This document shows, piece by piece, positions 8,904-15,888 of a stretch of DNA of 31,841 nt. Both the position numbers and the translations under genes were made by a program. The notes under the pieces were generated by a model. It saw only the letters and a list, made by a program, of their open reading frames with translations, was not told the origin of the DNA and did not search any database. The DNA comes from a virus, in IMG/VR virus record IMGVR_UViG_3300009603_000034, positions 1 through 31,841 of that record, one strand, 5' to 3'. Numbering within the stretch: position 1 is the first letter of the stretch; each line of letters opens with the position of its first letter.

Positions 8904-9728
8904 TTACTTGATAGTCTTATTTTGACTAATACCCCCCTGACGCGGGTTCTTGTTTCCATCTATCATATTCCCCCATAGAAACGTTTTTCCATTTTGGATA
9001 TCAACAACATCCAGCCTGAAATCTCCATTATCAAACCAATCAACCACAGCAAAGGCATGTGACCAGTTTATTTGCCTATTTCTTAACCACCGGTTCTTTT
9101 CGGCGGACATATCCTTTAAACAACCTAGACTAAACGCGTGATGAGCTCCATCAACGTGCGTTACTCCAATTCTTTGTACATCATGCATATGCCCATATAG
9201 GACATTTTTCCCTAAATTCATAGCATGTTGCCTTGTATGGTACACCGTAGAGTAGTGTCCACCATGATAAAAGAACAATTTACCTATCTGTAACAATTTA
9301 CCATAAGGGTAGTAAATGTACCCTCTATCCTCCAAATTCATGATATTTTTAAATTTATACTGTGGTAAGTACGGATATTCCTCAACAAACGAATTTAGCC
9401 AATCATCATGGTTTCCTTCAATCATGTACTTTTTATCACATTTTACTGATTTCAATACTTTATCAAATAAATCAAGTCCTTCGTTTACAGCTTTAGCATC
9501 CTTATCCACATCTTTAAGCACTATTTCTAGAGGTGGACGCTTTCTGCGCTTATATTTGAAAGGTGAAACGCTCTTCCACTCTCCTAAATCGCCCAAACAT
9601 ACGAAAATATTAGGTTTTACTAGTTTTATAGCTTCTAGGACTACATTTATAGCATTATCACACTGCAACGGAAAATGAACATCAGGTATGATTATTGCTC
9701 TACGTCTACTTTTTTTGCTTTTTGCCAT
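8904..9728 (-). CDS. Calcineurin-like metallophosphoesterase
   Basis: This 274-residue protein shows the full two-metal phosphoesterase motif set. These are P-D-x-H (D16, H18), L-G-D-L-G (D47), G-N-H-D (105-108), Y-H-G-G-H (154-158) and G-H-M-H (179-182). Such enzymes hydrolyse phosphomonoesters or diesters, and in phages some act on nucleic acid ends. It sits upstream of the terminase genes with a good AAGGA site, so a link with late DNA processing is possible. The substrate cannot be read from the sequence. The N-terminus (KSKKSRRR) is basic. Confidence 0.9.
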   Translation of the reverse strand: MAKSKKSRRRAIIIPDVHFPLQCDNAINVVLEAIKLVKPNIFVCLGDLGEWKSVSPFKYKRRKRPPLEIVLKDVDKDAKAVNEGLDLFDKVLKSVKCDKKYMIEGNHDDWLNSFVEEYPYLPQYKFKNIMNLEDRGYIYYPYGKLLQIGKLFFYHGGHYSTVYHTRQHAMNLGKNVLYGHMHDVQRIGVTHVDGAHHAFSLGCLKDMSAEKNRWLRNRQINWSHAFAVVDWFDNGDFRLDVVDIQNGKTFLWGNMIDGNKNPRQGGISQNKTIK

Positions 9729-9972
9729 TCTTTTCCTTATGTTTACGCTTATATACTACAATACTATCCTTTTTACGAGAAAGTTTCGTAGCCTCATCAT
9801 CACGAGACATTGCTATAGCAACCATTCCACCATTATCCTTAAAGTCACGAGAACCATTTCCAACAGTTTCTAACACCACTAAGTGGCGTAAGTTACAATC
9901 GCAGCAATGTAAGTAGAAAAACGACTCCGCATCCACTAAAAACGCCTCGGCATCAAATGTTGTAATATTCAT
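9706..9972 (-). CDS. Hypothetical Cys-rich small protein
   Basis: This 88-residue protein has an H-C-C-D-C-N-L-R-H segment (about residues 22-30) that could bind a metal. A beta-like middle (GMVAIAMSRDDEATKLSR) and a strongly basic C-terminus (KRKHKEKNGKKQKK) follow. Its last 23 bases overlap the phosphoesterase start, and its own start overlaps the upstream gene. Similar small proteins with an HCxDC motif occur near terminase genes in other phages, to my knowledge without a known function. Confidence 0.68.
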   Translation of the reverse strand: MNITTFDAEAFLVDAESFFYLHCCDCNLRHLVVLETVGNGSRDFKDNGGMVAIAMSRDDEATKLSRKKDSIVVYKRKHKEKNGKKQKK

Positions 9973-10177
9973 CCTTTATCCCAGGTATCACTACTTCTTG
10001 AAAAAATCTACATTTTTTGTGCGCAACACAACTTTTGCCAGCCAACTTCTCATCCATAAGCATATGGAGAGAATTATCCCGAATATAGAATACGCCACCA
10101 ATGCAATTACCGTGAAACCAGTTACAGCAATGTTTTTTAGCAGTGTATAATATTCTTCTTTTATCACTTTTTTGCAC
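9953..10177 (-). CDS. Hypothetical Cys-rich small protein, first gene of the late block
   Basis: This 74-residue protein reads K-K-H-C-C-N-W-F-H-G-N-C-I-G-G and later C-V-A-H-K-K-C-R-F-F, suggesting a Cys/His metal site. A GTG at 10177 is the only plausible start; no in-frame ATG lies early enough. The Shine-Dalgarno is weak. It is the first gene leftward from the control region, so its 5' end marks the start of the minus-strand operon. The overlapping 62-residue reading in another frame (9991-10179) looks spurious. Confidence 0.6.
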   Translation of the reverse strand: MQKSDKRRILYTAKKHCCNWFHGNCIGGVFYIRDNSLHMLMDEKLAGKSCVAHKKCRFFQEVVIPGIKDEYYNI

Positions 10178-10183
10178 AAAGGT

Positions 10184-10213
10184 AAGTTACACCCTAAAAA
10201 TAATGTAAATCAA
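10184..10213 (-). promoter_or_regulatory. Possible leftward promoter
   Basis: On the minus strand TTGATT (10213-10208) is followed after 18 bases by TAACTT (10189-10184), a weak sigma-70-like pair directly upstream of the first late gene at 10177. The predicted start would leave almost no leader. Many AT-rich hexamers in this region score similarly, so this is tentative. Confidence 0.25.
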
Positions 10214-10235
10214 GCAGAAAAAAATCGCTGATTTC

Positions 10236-10374
10236 TTGTATATTATATATATATATATATATTATATATCTATACGCTATATTACTATACGCTATAGTAC
10301 TATACTATTACTCTATTATTACTATTATTATTACTATTACTATATTATTACGCTATACGCTAAGTATACTATAG
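10236..10374. repeat. AT-rich control element, left copy (inverted relative to right copy)
   Basis: The element begins with an alternating TA run (10244-10262) and then carries TATACGCTATA twice (10271-10281 and 10286-10296). A TAC/TAT/ATT-rich middle follows, then two more TACGCTA heptamers in tandem (10349-10355, 10356-10362), ending in CTATAG (10369-10374). The reverse complement of 18105-18214 shows the same order of parts. The TA-run side faces the leftward late genes. It may be a promoter/operator array or an origin with iteron-like sites. Confidence 0.7.
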
Positions 10375-10392
10375 ATTTCTAGAATTTTCCAG

Positions 10393-10483
10393 AAAAATAT
10401 TAGCAGAAGTGGAAAATAGAGTCTAACATGGAAAAATAAGCAAAATAGAGAAAAGGTTGAAAAACAGCGAAAAATTTCAAAAA
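10393..10483. other. Phased A-tracts, predicted curved DNA
   Basis: Eight runs of 4-5 A residues are centred near 10395, 10414, 10434, 10443, 10452, 10462, 10472 and 10481. Spacings are about one or two helical turns (9-10 or 19-20 bp). Such phasing is known to bend DNA in one direction. It lies between the heptamer element and the plus-strand TATAAT cluster, as in bent regions at promoters or replication origins. Confidence 0.7.
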
Positions 10484-10587
10484 TATAGTTATTATGTGTG
10501 TCTACCTTTTATTATCGTGGATACCCCCATAGTTCCGTTTTGGCGTTTGGTTTTTTAGTTGAATTAATTATTAGGGCGGGAGGGAGG

Positions 10588-10652
10588 TATAATTTATTAT
10601 ATAATTGTCGTATAATATACCTTATGTATAATACAGAATGTCGTATAATATA
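10588..10652 (+). promoter_or_regulatory. TATAAT cluster with twin 14-bp direct repeats
   Basis: Four TATAAT hexamers start at 10588, 10611, 10627 and 10644. Two lie within exact copies of TGTCGTATAATATA (10606-10619 and 10639-10652), 33 bp apart, about three helical turns. This suggests a plus-strand promoter with a repeated recognition or operator site. Clear -35 boxes at normal spacing are lacking, so an activator or a phage-specific factor may be needed. Confidence 0.5.
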
Positions 10653-10712
10653 TATTATGTCTACTTCTACTACTTCTTTTCATAGTTTATAGCAAAAGTA
10701 ATATATACTATT

Positions 10713-10753
10713 GTTTCGGTGTGCTTGGTCTATCTATGACCACACACCAAAAC
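10713..10753 (+). promoter_or_regulatory. Leader hairpin, possible attenuator
   Basis: In the leader of the first plus-strand gene GTTT-GGTGTG-GGTC pairs with GACC-CACACC-AAAC (arms 10713-10730 and 10738-10753, loop TATCTAT, small internal loops). Four T residues follow at 10754-10757. This resembles a weak terminator or attenuator, or a stabilising 5' structure about 85 bases ahead of the ATG at 10840. Confidence 0.5.
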
Positions 10754-10839
10754 TTTTAAACATGTTTAGGAATTCTCATTTATTCTTTATAATTTCTTAT
10801 ATGAAAATAACCCCTAACAAAACGAATATGGAGACAGTT

Positions 10840-11256
10840 ATGGATAAAACCCGGACAGTTCCATTGGTAGAGGTTAAGTACACTAACAAACAAGTAGAGA
10901 TGCTAAAGGCGACATGCTTAGATAATCATGGTAAATTTGACGAGAAAAAATGGCAGACCATGAAAGAAAGCATGGAGTCTACGGGAGCGAAATTTCCTAA
11001 TGGAGTTCGTAACCATATAGCAACCACTGAAGTTATCACCAAGGTTGATACTTCGGTAACTTCAGCATTTCGTAGTAATCTAGAATATATCAGCCCACAA
11101 GGGAGAAAAGGATATACTTTAGATGCTGACGGTAAATTAGTGGAAATGAGTCTATTATGTAGAATAATAGAGCCTAATAAAAACCAATGGAAAGCAGATA
11201 AAGTTAGTGCTATTAAGAATAGCATTAAAGAGACTCTGAAAACTAAAACCAAATAA
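10840..11256 (+). CDS. Hypothetical early protein, single-gene unit
   Basis: This 138-residue protein starts MDKTRTVPLVEVKYTNKQ. ATG 10840 has GGAG six bases upstream, while the in-frame ATGs at 10801 and 10828 lack a ribosome site. No catalytic motif is seen. It has a helical, charged N-half, a middle S/T-rich segment (TEVITKVDTSVTSAFRSNLEYI) and a basic C-terminus (KNSIKETLKTKTK). It lies between a leader hairpin and a strong terminator, so it is probably a short, abundant early transcript of its own. A regulatory or host-takeover role is inference. Confidence 0.72.
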   Translation: MDKTRTVPLVEVKYTNKQVEMLKATCLDNHGKFDEKKWQTMKESMESTGAKFPNGVRNHIATTEVITKVDTSVTSAFRSNLEYISPQGRKGYTLDADGKLVEMSLLCRIIEPNKNQWKADKVSAIKNSIKETLKTKTK

Positions 11257-11270
11257 CAACAGTTAGTATA

Positions 11271-11308
11271 TGAGTGTCGGTATTAATTTATCGGCACTCA
11301 TTTTTTTT
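11271..11308 (+). terminator. Strong intrinsic terminator
   Basis: TGAGTGTCG (11271-11279) pairs with CGGCACTCA (11292-11300), nine pairs with one G-U, over a 12-base loop. Eight T residues (11301-11308) follow at once. It stands 15 bases after the stop of the gene at 10840 and should end that transcript, separating it from the next genes. Confidence 0.88.
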
Positions 11309-11342
11309 GTCATTATTTCAAGACACAGTAAAAAAACATTAA

Positions 11343-11807
11343 ATGATTATATTAAACATCAGCAAACACTCAATAAATATAAAAGCCACACTCCAGAACC
11401 AAGAGACCTATAGCGATATTATACCTCATGGCGGTAAAGATTTATACCATGCGTTAGTGAAAAAGTATAGCGCATTAAGAAAAATTACAACAGAAAAAAT
11501 AGTCATCTCATATAATCCAGGCGATAAAAGAAAAAGCATCACATGTACCATAAATAGTGATGTAAAACCGCCAAGTATAGATAAGTATAAAAATATACCA
11601 AACGCAAGATATATTCCTGATAAACTTGTAACATTGTGCGCTAATAATTGGATTGTAGATAAGAACGGCGACAAGAAATATATAACAGACAGGGTAATGT
11701 ATAAGCGGAAAATAAACCGAGCGGAAACATTATTAGATTTATTTTATACTGGACAAATAGATTTATTAGAATTTAGAACTAAACTAAACAAGGTAATAGA
11801 CGCATGA
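11343..11807 (+). CDS. Hypothetical protein
   Basis: This 154-residue protein of unknown family has a beta-like N-terminal part (MIILNISKHSINIKATLQN), a central K/Y-rich region and a helical C-terminus (AETLLDLFYTGQIDLLEF). The start has no Shine-Dalgarno and lies 35 bases after a terminator, so its mRNA may come from read-through or a promoter in the A-rich gap. Its stop overlaps the next ATG (ATGA). It opens a run of four small unknown genes leading to the AAA+ ATPase. Confidence 0.65.
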   Translation: MIILNISKHSINIKATLQNQETYSDIIPHGGKDLYHALVKKYSALRKITTEKIVISYNPGDKRKSITCTINSDVKPPSIDKYKNIPNARYIPDKLVTLCANNWIVDKNGDKKYITDRVMYKRKINRAETLLDLFYTGQIDLLEFRTKLNKVIDA

Positions 11808-12019
11808 GATATGCACGCTGTCCATATAAGCATAAATATCAATTAGCGGACTGGTTTGCCAAAAGATTTAATGTAAGTAAAAGCGAAGCAAATAAGCATA
11901 GCAAAGAACAACTGTACGCAATCTATTATAGATTAGCGAGTAAGATATGTGGCGTTGTGCTATTTTCTCCTCTATCCCTCCATATACCCACAAACCACAG
12001 TATGACGCCACTAATATAA
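11804..12019 (+). CDS. Hypothetical small protein
   Basis: This 71-residue protein begins MRYARCPYKHKYQLADWFAK with a helical, basic N-terminal 45 residues (KSEANKHSKEQLYAIYYRLAS). The C-terminal 25 residues are unlike the rest and hydrophobic, and may be poorly conserved. An AAGGT lies upstream, and both ends overlap neighbours (ATGA at the start, TAATG at the end), which supports translation. Function unknown. Confidence 0.55.
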   Translation: MRYARCPYKHKYQLADWFAKRFNVSKSEANKHSKEQLYAIYYRLASKICGVVLFSPLSLHIPTNHSMTPLI

Positions 12020-12252
12020 TGCTAAAGAAATACCAGATAGAAGCCAATGAAAAGTTCTTTGACAATGTCATGGAACTGGTAAAGGATGGCGGGATTTACT
12101 GTTGGGTGTCTATTAATAAACAATTTATAAAGCGAGGTGGTAAACTAATCGCTGAAGATAATGATGCTTATGATAAAGTAAGCGAGATTGTATCACCAGA
12201 ATATTTAAAGAAAAAGTTTGTAAACACAAACAAACCAGGAGACACGCTATGA
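12019..12252 (+). CDS. Hypothetical small protein
   Basis: This 77-residue protein starts MLKKYQIEANEKFFDNVMEL and has a beta-like centre (GGIYCWVSINKQFIKRGGKL) before an acidic and then basic end. The ATG at 12019 overlaps the previous stop (TAATG). An alternative ATG at 11947 in the same frame would add 24 residues inside the upstream gene and is less likely. Its stop overlaps the ATG of the next gene. No family recognised. Confidence 0.6.
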   Translation: MLKKYQIEANEKFFDNVMELVKDGGIYCWVSINKQFIKRGGKLIAEDNDAYDKVSEIVSPEYLKKKFVNTNKPGDTL

Positions 12253-12683
12253 ATGAAGTGCAAAACATAAAAGATATGCCTTCAGTAAAAGCGTTTGAAA
12301 TGATAGTTGGTGAAATAGAAGGCGTTACTAAAGACTGGTCAGATATGCACTCTATAATTAACGGCAGTACAAAGCGATGGGAGTACATAATTGAAAATAC
12401 ATCTGAACTGGCTAAAAGACCTTCAGAATTAGATAGTCTAAAGATTTCTATGCGTCAAAGTCATGAACAAGCGCAATCTAAAATGGATAGTTGCATGGAG
12501 AAAGTCGCTTTTATACTACATATAGGCGGAACATGTAAAAGTTTAGAATCAGAACTTAAATCAATGATTATAAATGATATGCAATTAATATCAGGAGATG
12601 TTCAAGACGCTGAAGAAACTCTTATCAGTATAAATGAACTTTCAGAAGATTTATTTAAATTAATATTACAAAAAACAGTATAG
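12249..12683 (+). CDS. Hypothetical helical protein
   Basis: This 144-residue, almost entirely helical protein with heptad-like patterns (RPSELDSLKISMRQSHEQAQ and EETLISINELSEDLFKLIL) is probably a coiled-coil or oligomeric adaptor. A good AGGAG lies seven bases before the ATG. It is the last gene before the MoxR-type ATPase, 73 bases apart. It could act with that ATPase, but only the proximity suggests this. Confidence 0.65.
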   Translation: MNEVQNIKDMPSVKAFEMIVGEIEGVTKDWSDMHSIINGSTKRWEYIIENTSELAKRPSELDSLKISMRQSHEQAQSKMDSCMEKVAFILHIGGTCKSLESELKSMIINDMQLISGDVQDAEETLISINELSEDLFKLILQKTV

Positions 12684-12697
12684 CTTCGCGTTTAGTC

Positions 12698-12711
12698 CCT
12701 TCTCACGAAGG
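12698..12711 (+). promoter_or_regulatory. Short leader hairpin upstream of the ATPase gene
   Basis: CCTTC (12698-12702) pairs with GAAGG (12707-12711) over a four-base loop in the 73-base gap ahead of the AAA+ gene. No T-run follows, so it is not a standard terminator. It could influence mRNA stability or translation. Confidence 0.35.
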
Positions 12712-12756
12712 ATATGAGCGGAGATAACAAGACAATAACTGAAAAAGGAATAGCGT

Positions 12757-14838
12757 ATGTCGGAACAACTATCCGTAGAATCGCTACACAAAGGGTTAAA
12801 TGAAAAAGGATACATCTGCGATGTAGACTTTGCTTCGCGTGTAGCTACCTCTATGATTGCAAAGCCAACTGGCGGTGCATTTCTGTACGGACCTGCAGGT
12901 ACTGGTAAATCTTATCTGCCGCATGTACTATCTGATGTTCTGAATCGTAAGATGTTCTTTCACCAGTGTTCAGCAGGTACTCGCGAAGATGACCTATTGA
13001 TGCGAATCTTTCCTAGCGAAGATACACGAAGTGGAGTAGAAATACTTTACGGCAAGGTGTATCAAGCGGTAATTGCATCTAATACAGAAAAAGTAGTTCT
13101 GGTATTGGATGAATGGGATAAGACAAGACCAAGCGCAGATGGCTACATGTTAGATTTTCTGCAGTATGGTAGACTGTCAATTCCGGGGGAAGAGATAAAA
13201 GCGAACCTTGATAATCTGATGATATTTTTCACTGCTAACGATGAGCGGGATTTTTCAGAGGCACTGCTTCGAAGATTTCCTAAAATTGATATGGAGCCGC
13301 TACATCCAAAACTTGTGAGAAAAGCATTAGAGAACACGCATGATAAACATGCTAACATTCCAAATGCTATCTCTCTTTATCAGCGTTGTTTAATTGCAGA
13401 TATGCCCAAACCAGCTACAATACAAGAGTTACGTCAGTTACTTGACGCTATTGATTTTCTTGGTCAAGGTTCAGACTGGAACGAATTAGTTTACCAGTAT
13501 ATAACCAAGACCGCAGAAAACCATGAATTACTTGCAGACGCTGAAGGTAAAGATATTGAGGATATTTATGCCAGTTCTAATGGTGTAAAGAAACTTAATA
13601 GTTCCGCATATGAAAACTGTAATGAAGTTGATGATGAAAATGATATAGAGCGGTTTATGCCGAAACTATACAAATTTCAGAAATTCAATACAGATATTGA
13701 TGATAGCGGAGAACTACCTGAAGGCGAAAGTATATATGGTGTATTCAAGAAGAGCAATAGGTCTTATGACGCAGTTGTGCAAATGACCAGGGAAATAGCG
13801 GATGACGCAAAATTTCCTAAATGGTCAAGTGTAATTGGCGATACAATCATAATGGATAAACCTATTGATGTACATAATTACGTATCGTTTAATAATCTTG
13901 TAGAGGAAAAGGAAAATAGCGACAGAGACATTGATGGTGAAGTCATGCTAAAATACGAAGAATGTTCGCGTGAAGAGGCTCGCAGACTTGTATTTCGCAA
14001 ATATGAAGTTCATAAATCTTCTAAAGACGAAATTATAGCTCGCAAGTACTTTAATCACCAATCAGACCGTTATGTTGATTTAAGATGGACTCATGAAGAT
14101 GGATTATGCGTTATAGTGCCTGTTGGTTCAAATGGAATACGCAATATTATTCCTTTGTTTAAAATCAATAAGCATTATAATGTTTTAGGGAAAGAGTTTA
14201 ATGGCGTATCACCTGGAATAGTAGATGTAAGTAAAATAACATCATACTTACTCACTACACTCGATAATGGTAATGCTGTTAGCGACCTTGGAACTGCGAT
14301 GATAAAGAGATTGTCTAAACATAACGGATTTTGCGATATGTCTATATGTTCTACGTTTTACAAACATGGGCATGATGGATTTGAAGAAGCGTCAGGTGAT
14401 TTATTGAAGTCTATTAATTTCAATGAATTTGATGGCGGATATGTGATGTCTGGTAGCGGTATAGTTCTTGAAGTTGGTAATGCTGGTTCAGAAACTGGCA
14501 AGGCGTATGCGAAGTTATACGTTGATTCAATGCCAAATATAAAACTATTTTATTACGCTTTAAAAGGATTGGGTAGGATACCATTCTACTCTTGTTTTAA
14601 AGCGGACATAAAAGAAGTTTCTTCAAAACTATCTAATCGCTCATGGAGTTACAGAAAATCAATAATGATATCGCCAGATTCAAGGTTTATGATGATTGAA
14701 TCATTTGGCTACATATGTTTTATCAGAGTATTTAAACATGATAACTATTATAGCGATGATTCAGATGAACTTAAATCAGATGTCAGGAATGCGATTAACG
14801 AACTACGTAAGTTCAGGAGACGCTTTGAGCAAGATTAA
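12757..14838 (+). CDS. MoxR/CobS-like AAA+ ATPase with long unknown C-terminal region
   Basis: This 693-residue protein has an AAA_5/MoxR-type ATPase in its first 250 residues. Walker A is GPAGTGKS (45-52), Walker B is VVLVLDEWDK (113-122), sensor 1 is IFFTAND (156-162), and an E-A-L-L-R-R-F arginine-finger segment lies at 168-174. MoxR-type ATPases are usually 300-400 residues and work as remodelling rings with a VWA partner, as in CobS-CobT or RavA-ViaA. A VWA gene follows here with a 14-base overlap. About 430 C-terminal residues match nothing I recognise. A cobalt chelation role is unlikely. AAGGA precedes the ATG. Confidence 0.88.
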   Translation: MSEQLSVESLHKGLNEKGYICDVDFASRVATSMIAKPTGGAFLYGPAGTGKSYLPHVLSDVLNRKMFFHQCSAGTREDDLLMRIFPSEDTRSGVEILYGKVYQAVIASNTEKVVLVLDEWDKTRPSADGYMLDFLQYGRLSIPGEEIKANLDNLMIFFTANDERDFSEALLRRFPKIDMEPLHPKLVRKALENTHDKHANIPNAISLYQRCLIADMPKPATIQELRQLLDAIDFLGQGSDWNELVYQYITKTAENHELLADAEGKDIEDIYASSNGVKKLNSSAYENCNEVDDENDIERFMPKLYKFQKFNTDIDDSGELPEGESIYGVFKKSNRSYDAVVQMTREIADDAKFPKWSSVIGDTIIMDKPIDVHNYVSFNNLVEEKENSDRDIDGEVMLKYEECSREEARRLVFRKYEVHKSSKDEIIARKYFNHQSDRYVDLRWTHEDGLCVIVPVGSNGIRNIIPLFKINKHYNVLGKEFNGVSPGIVDVSKITSYLLTTLDNGNAVSDLGTAMIKRLSKHNGFCDMSICSTFYKHGHDGFEEASGDLLKSINFNEFDGGYVMSGSGIVLEVGNAGSETGKAYAKLYVDSMPNIKLFYYALKGLGRIPFYSCFKADIKEVSSKLSNRSWSYRKSIMISPDSRFMMIESFGYICFIRVFKHDNYYSDDSDELKSDVRNAINELRKFRRRFEQD
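14815..14819 (+). promoter_or_regulatory. Ribosome binding site that fixes a TTG start
   Basis: AGGAG lies five bases before TTG 14825. The in-frame ATG at 14696 lies deep inside the ATPase gene without such a site, so TTG is the likely start of the VWA protein. Confidence 0.75.
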
Positions 14839-15859
14839 CAGAAATTGGCGTGACTGGGAAAGTAATCACGCCGATAACGCAGTGTCTCCCAGTAAAAGCG
14901 GTACTACTAACAAAAACAGTACCGTTACGAAGCGGAAGTCTTGTACCAGCAGGGCTTCCGCTCATGGAATAAAGTCTAAATTTTCTGCCCGGGCAGGGAA
15001 GAGGGCGTTTAAACAAAATTTATCAAAAAATAATTTATCTAATAAGAAATTTAATAGCGTTCAAAATGAATCTCAGCGCAAAATGAATAGAGATTTAATG
15101 GATAGAAAAAATCACAACATCTCTTGGAGTCAATTAACTAATGGAGAGCGCGTGAAAATTGATGATTATTATGAAAATGGCGAGGTTTACAGTAGTTCTA
15201 ACACCTTATCAGTAGCGATAAAATCAAATAAAGTTAATTTATGGGAAGCTGAATCTATGGGTTTAGCCGCAAGCTATAGTAAATTAAATAGAATGTCATC
15301 AGCGTTTGCTAGAATGATATATAAATTTGGCGAAGATAACTTTGGAAAAGATACAGAAGGCGATGATTTTTGGTGCGAGAGGATGATTGCTGAAAGAGTT
15401 GTATCACGCAAAAATATTAATCACTGTAAAAAGAGCCTTGAAAAAGACAGAATAATTATTATGTTAGATTCGTCGCCAAGTTGCGAAAACCAGGCATCTT
15501 TTTATTCACAGATTGCTAGTATAGCCGCAAGATTTGGGGATATAGAACTATATGACGCACCTAATGGAAGGATAATAAAGGCATATTCTCCGCGTGATAA
15601 AGATTTTTATTACATTTATAATAAGGATGATGTGCTAAATAACGCTCATCGTTGGAGTTATCTGGAAAATCGGAATATAATTATATTTACAGATGGCGAT
15701 TCTACAGAGGTTGTTGAAGAAAACCAGAAAAGAAATAATATCATTCTTTTAACTACCTCTAATACATCTAATTACATGTATAAAAATATGAGAGTAAACT
15801 GGTTTAAGAATATAGATGAACCGGAAGATTTAATAAAAGTCGCTAAAAAACTTAAATAA
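14825..15859 (+). CDS. VWA-domain partner of the AAA+ ATPase (CobT-like)
   Basis: This 344-residue protein (start MSKINRNWRDWESN) has about 100 S/K/N-rich, basic, probably disordered N-terminal residues, a helical middle and a C-terminal VWA-like domain. Its MIDAS motif is I-M-L-D-S-S-P-S (D215-S219, a D-x-S-x-S). The later I-I-I-F-T-D-G-D (286-292) supplies the aspartate of the last MIDAS strand. Between them the usual conserved threonine is not clear, so metal binding may be altered. The gene overlaps the ATPase stop by 14 bases. Paired MoxR-VWA genes form a two-part remodelling machine in bacteria. Its target here is unknown. Confidence 0.8.
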   Translation: MSKINRNWRDWESNHADNAVSPSKSGTTNKNSTVTKRKSCTSRASAHGIKSKFSARAGKRAFKQNLSKNNLSNKKFNSVQNESQRKMNRDLMDRKNHNISWSQLTNGERVKIDDYYENGEVYSSSNTLSVAIKSNKVNLWEAESMGLAASYSKLNRMSSAFARMIYKFGEDNFGKDTEGDDFWCERMIAERVVSRKNINHCKKSLEKDRIIIMLDSSPSCENQASFYSQIASIAARFGDIELYDAPNGRIIKAYSPRDKDFYYIYNKDDVLNNAHRWSYLENRNIIIFTDGDSTEVVEENQKRNNIILLTTSNTSNYMYKNMRVNWFKNIDEPEDLIKVAKKLK

Positions 15860-15888
15860 TAACAAAACAAAACAAAAAGGAGTTTGCT

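Larger units (their letters stand above)
10178..10839 (+). promoter_or_regulatory. Gene-free divergent control region
   Basis: These 662 bp separate the leftward late genes from the rightward early genes. From left to right they hold a possible minus-strand promoter, a TA-rich element with four TACGCTA heptamers, eight phased A-tracts, a cluster of TATAAT boxes with twin 14-bp repeats, and a hairpin before the first plus-strand gene. A 64-codon open frame at 10498-10692 lacks a ribosome site and looks like noise. Heptamer repeats, easily melted TA runs and bent DNA together also fit a replication origin, which is inference. Confidence 0.7.

Noticed and set aside
9991-10179. 62-codon frame overlapping the Cys-rich gene at 9953
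   Set aside because: It covers nearly the same bases in another frame. The 9953-10177 reading has a structured Cys/His pattern and better operon overlap.
10244-10262. Alternating TA run as a simple microsatellite of no interest
   Set aside because: It recurs at 18197-18210 in the same position relative to TACGCTA heptamers, so it is treated as part of a paired element.
10498-10692. 64-codon open frame on the plus strand in the control region
   Set aside because: It has no ribosome site, lies across promoter-like repeats, and its translation is low-complexity (I/Y/S-rich) without a motif.
10711-10839. N-terminal extension of the first early gene from a TTG at 10711
   Set aside because: The TTG falls inside the leader hairpin and lacks a ribosome site. 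ATG 10840 has GGAG at the right distance.
12757-15859. CobS/CobT cobaltochelatase for cobalamin synthesis
   Set aside because: The similarity is limited to general MoxR and VWA motifs. No CobN or other cobalamin gene is near, and both proteins differ greatly in length and layout.
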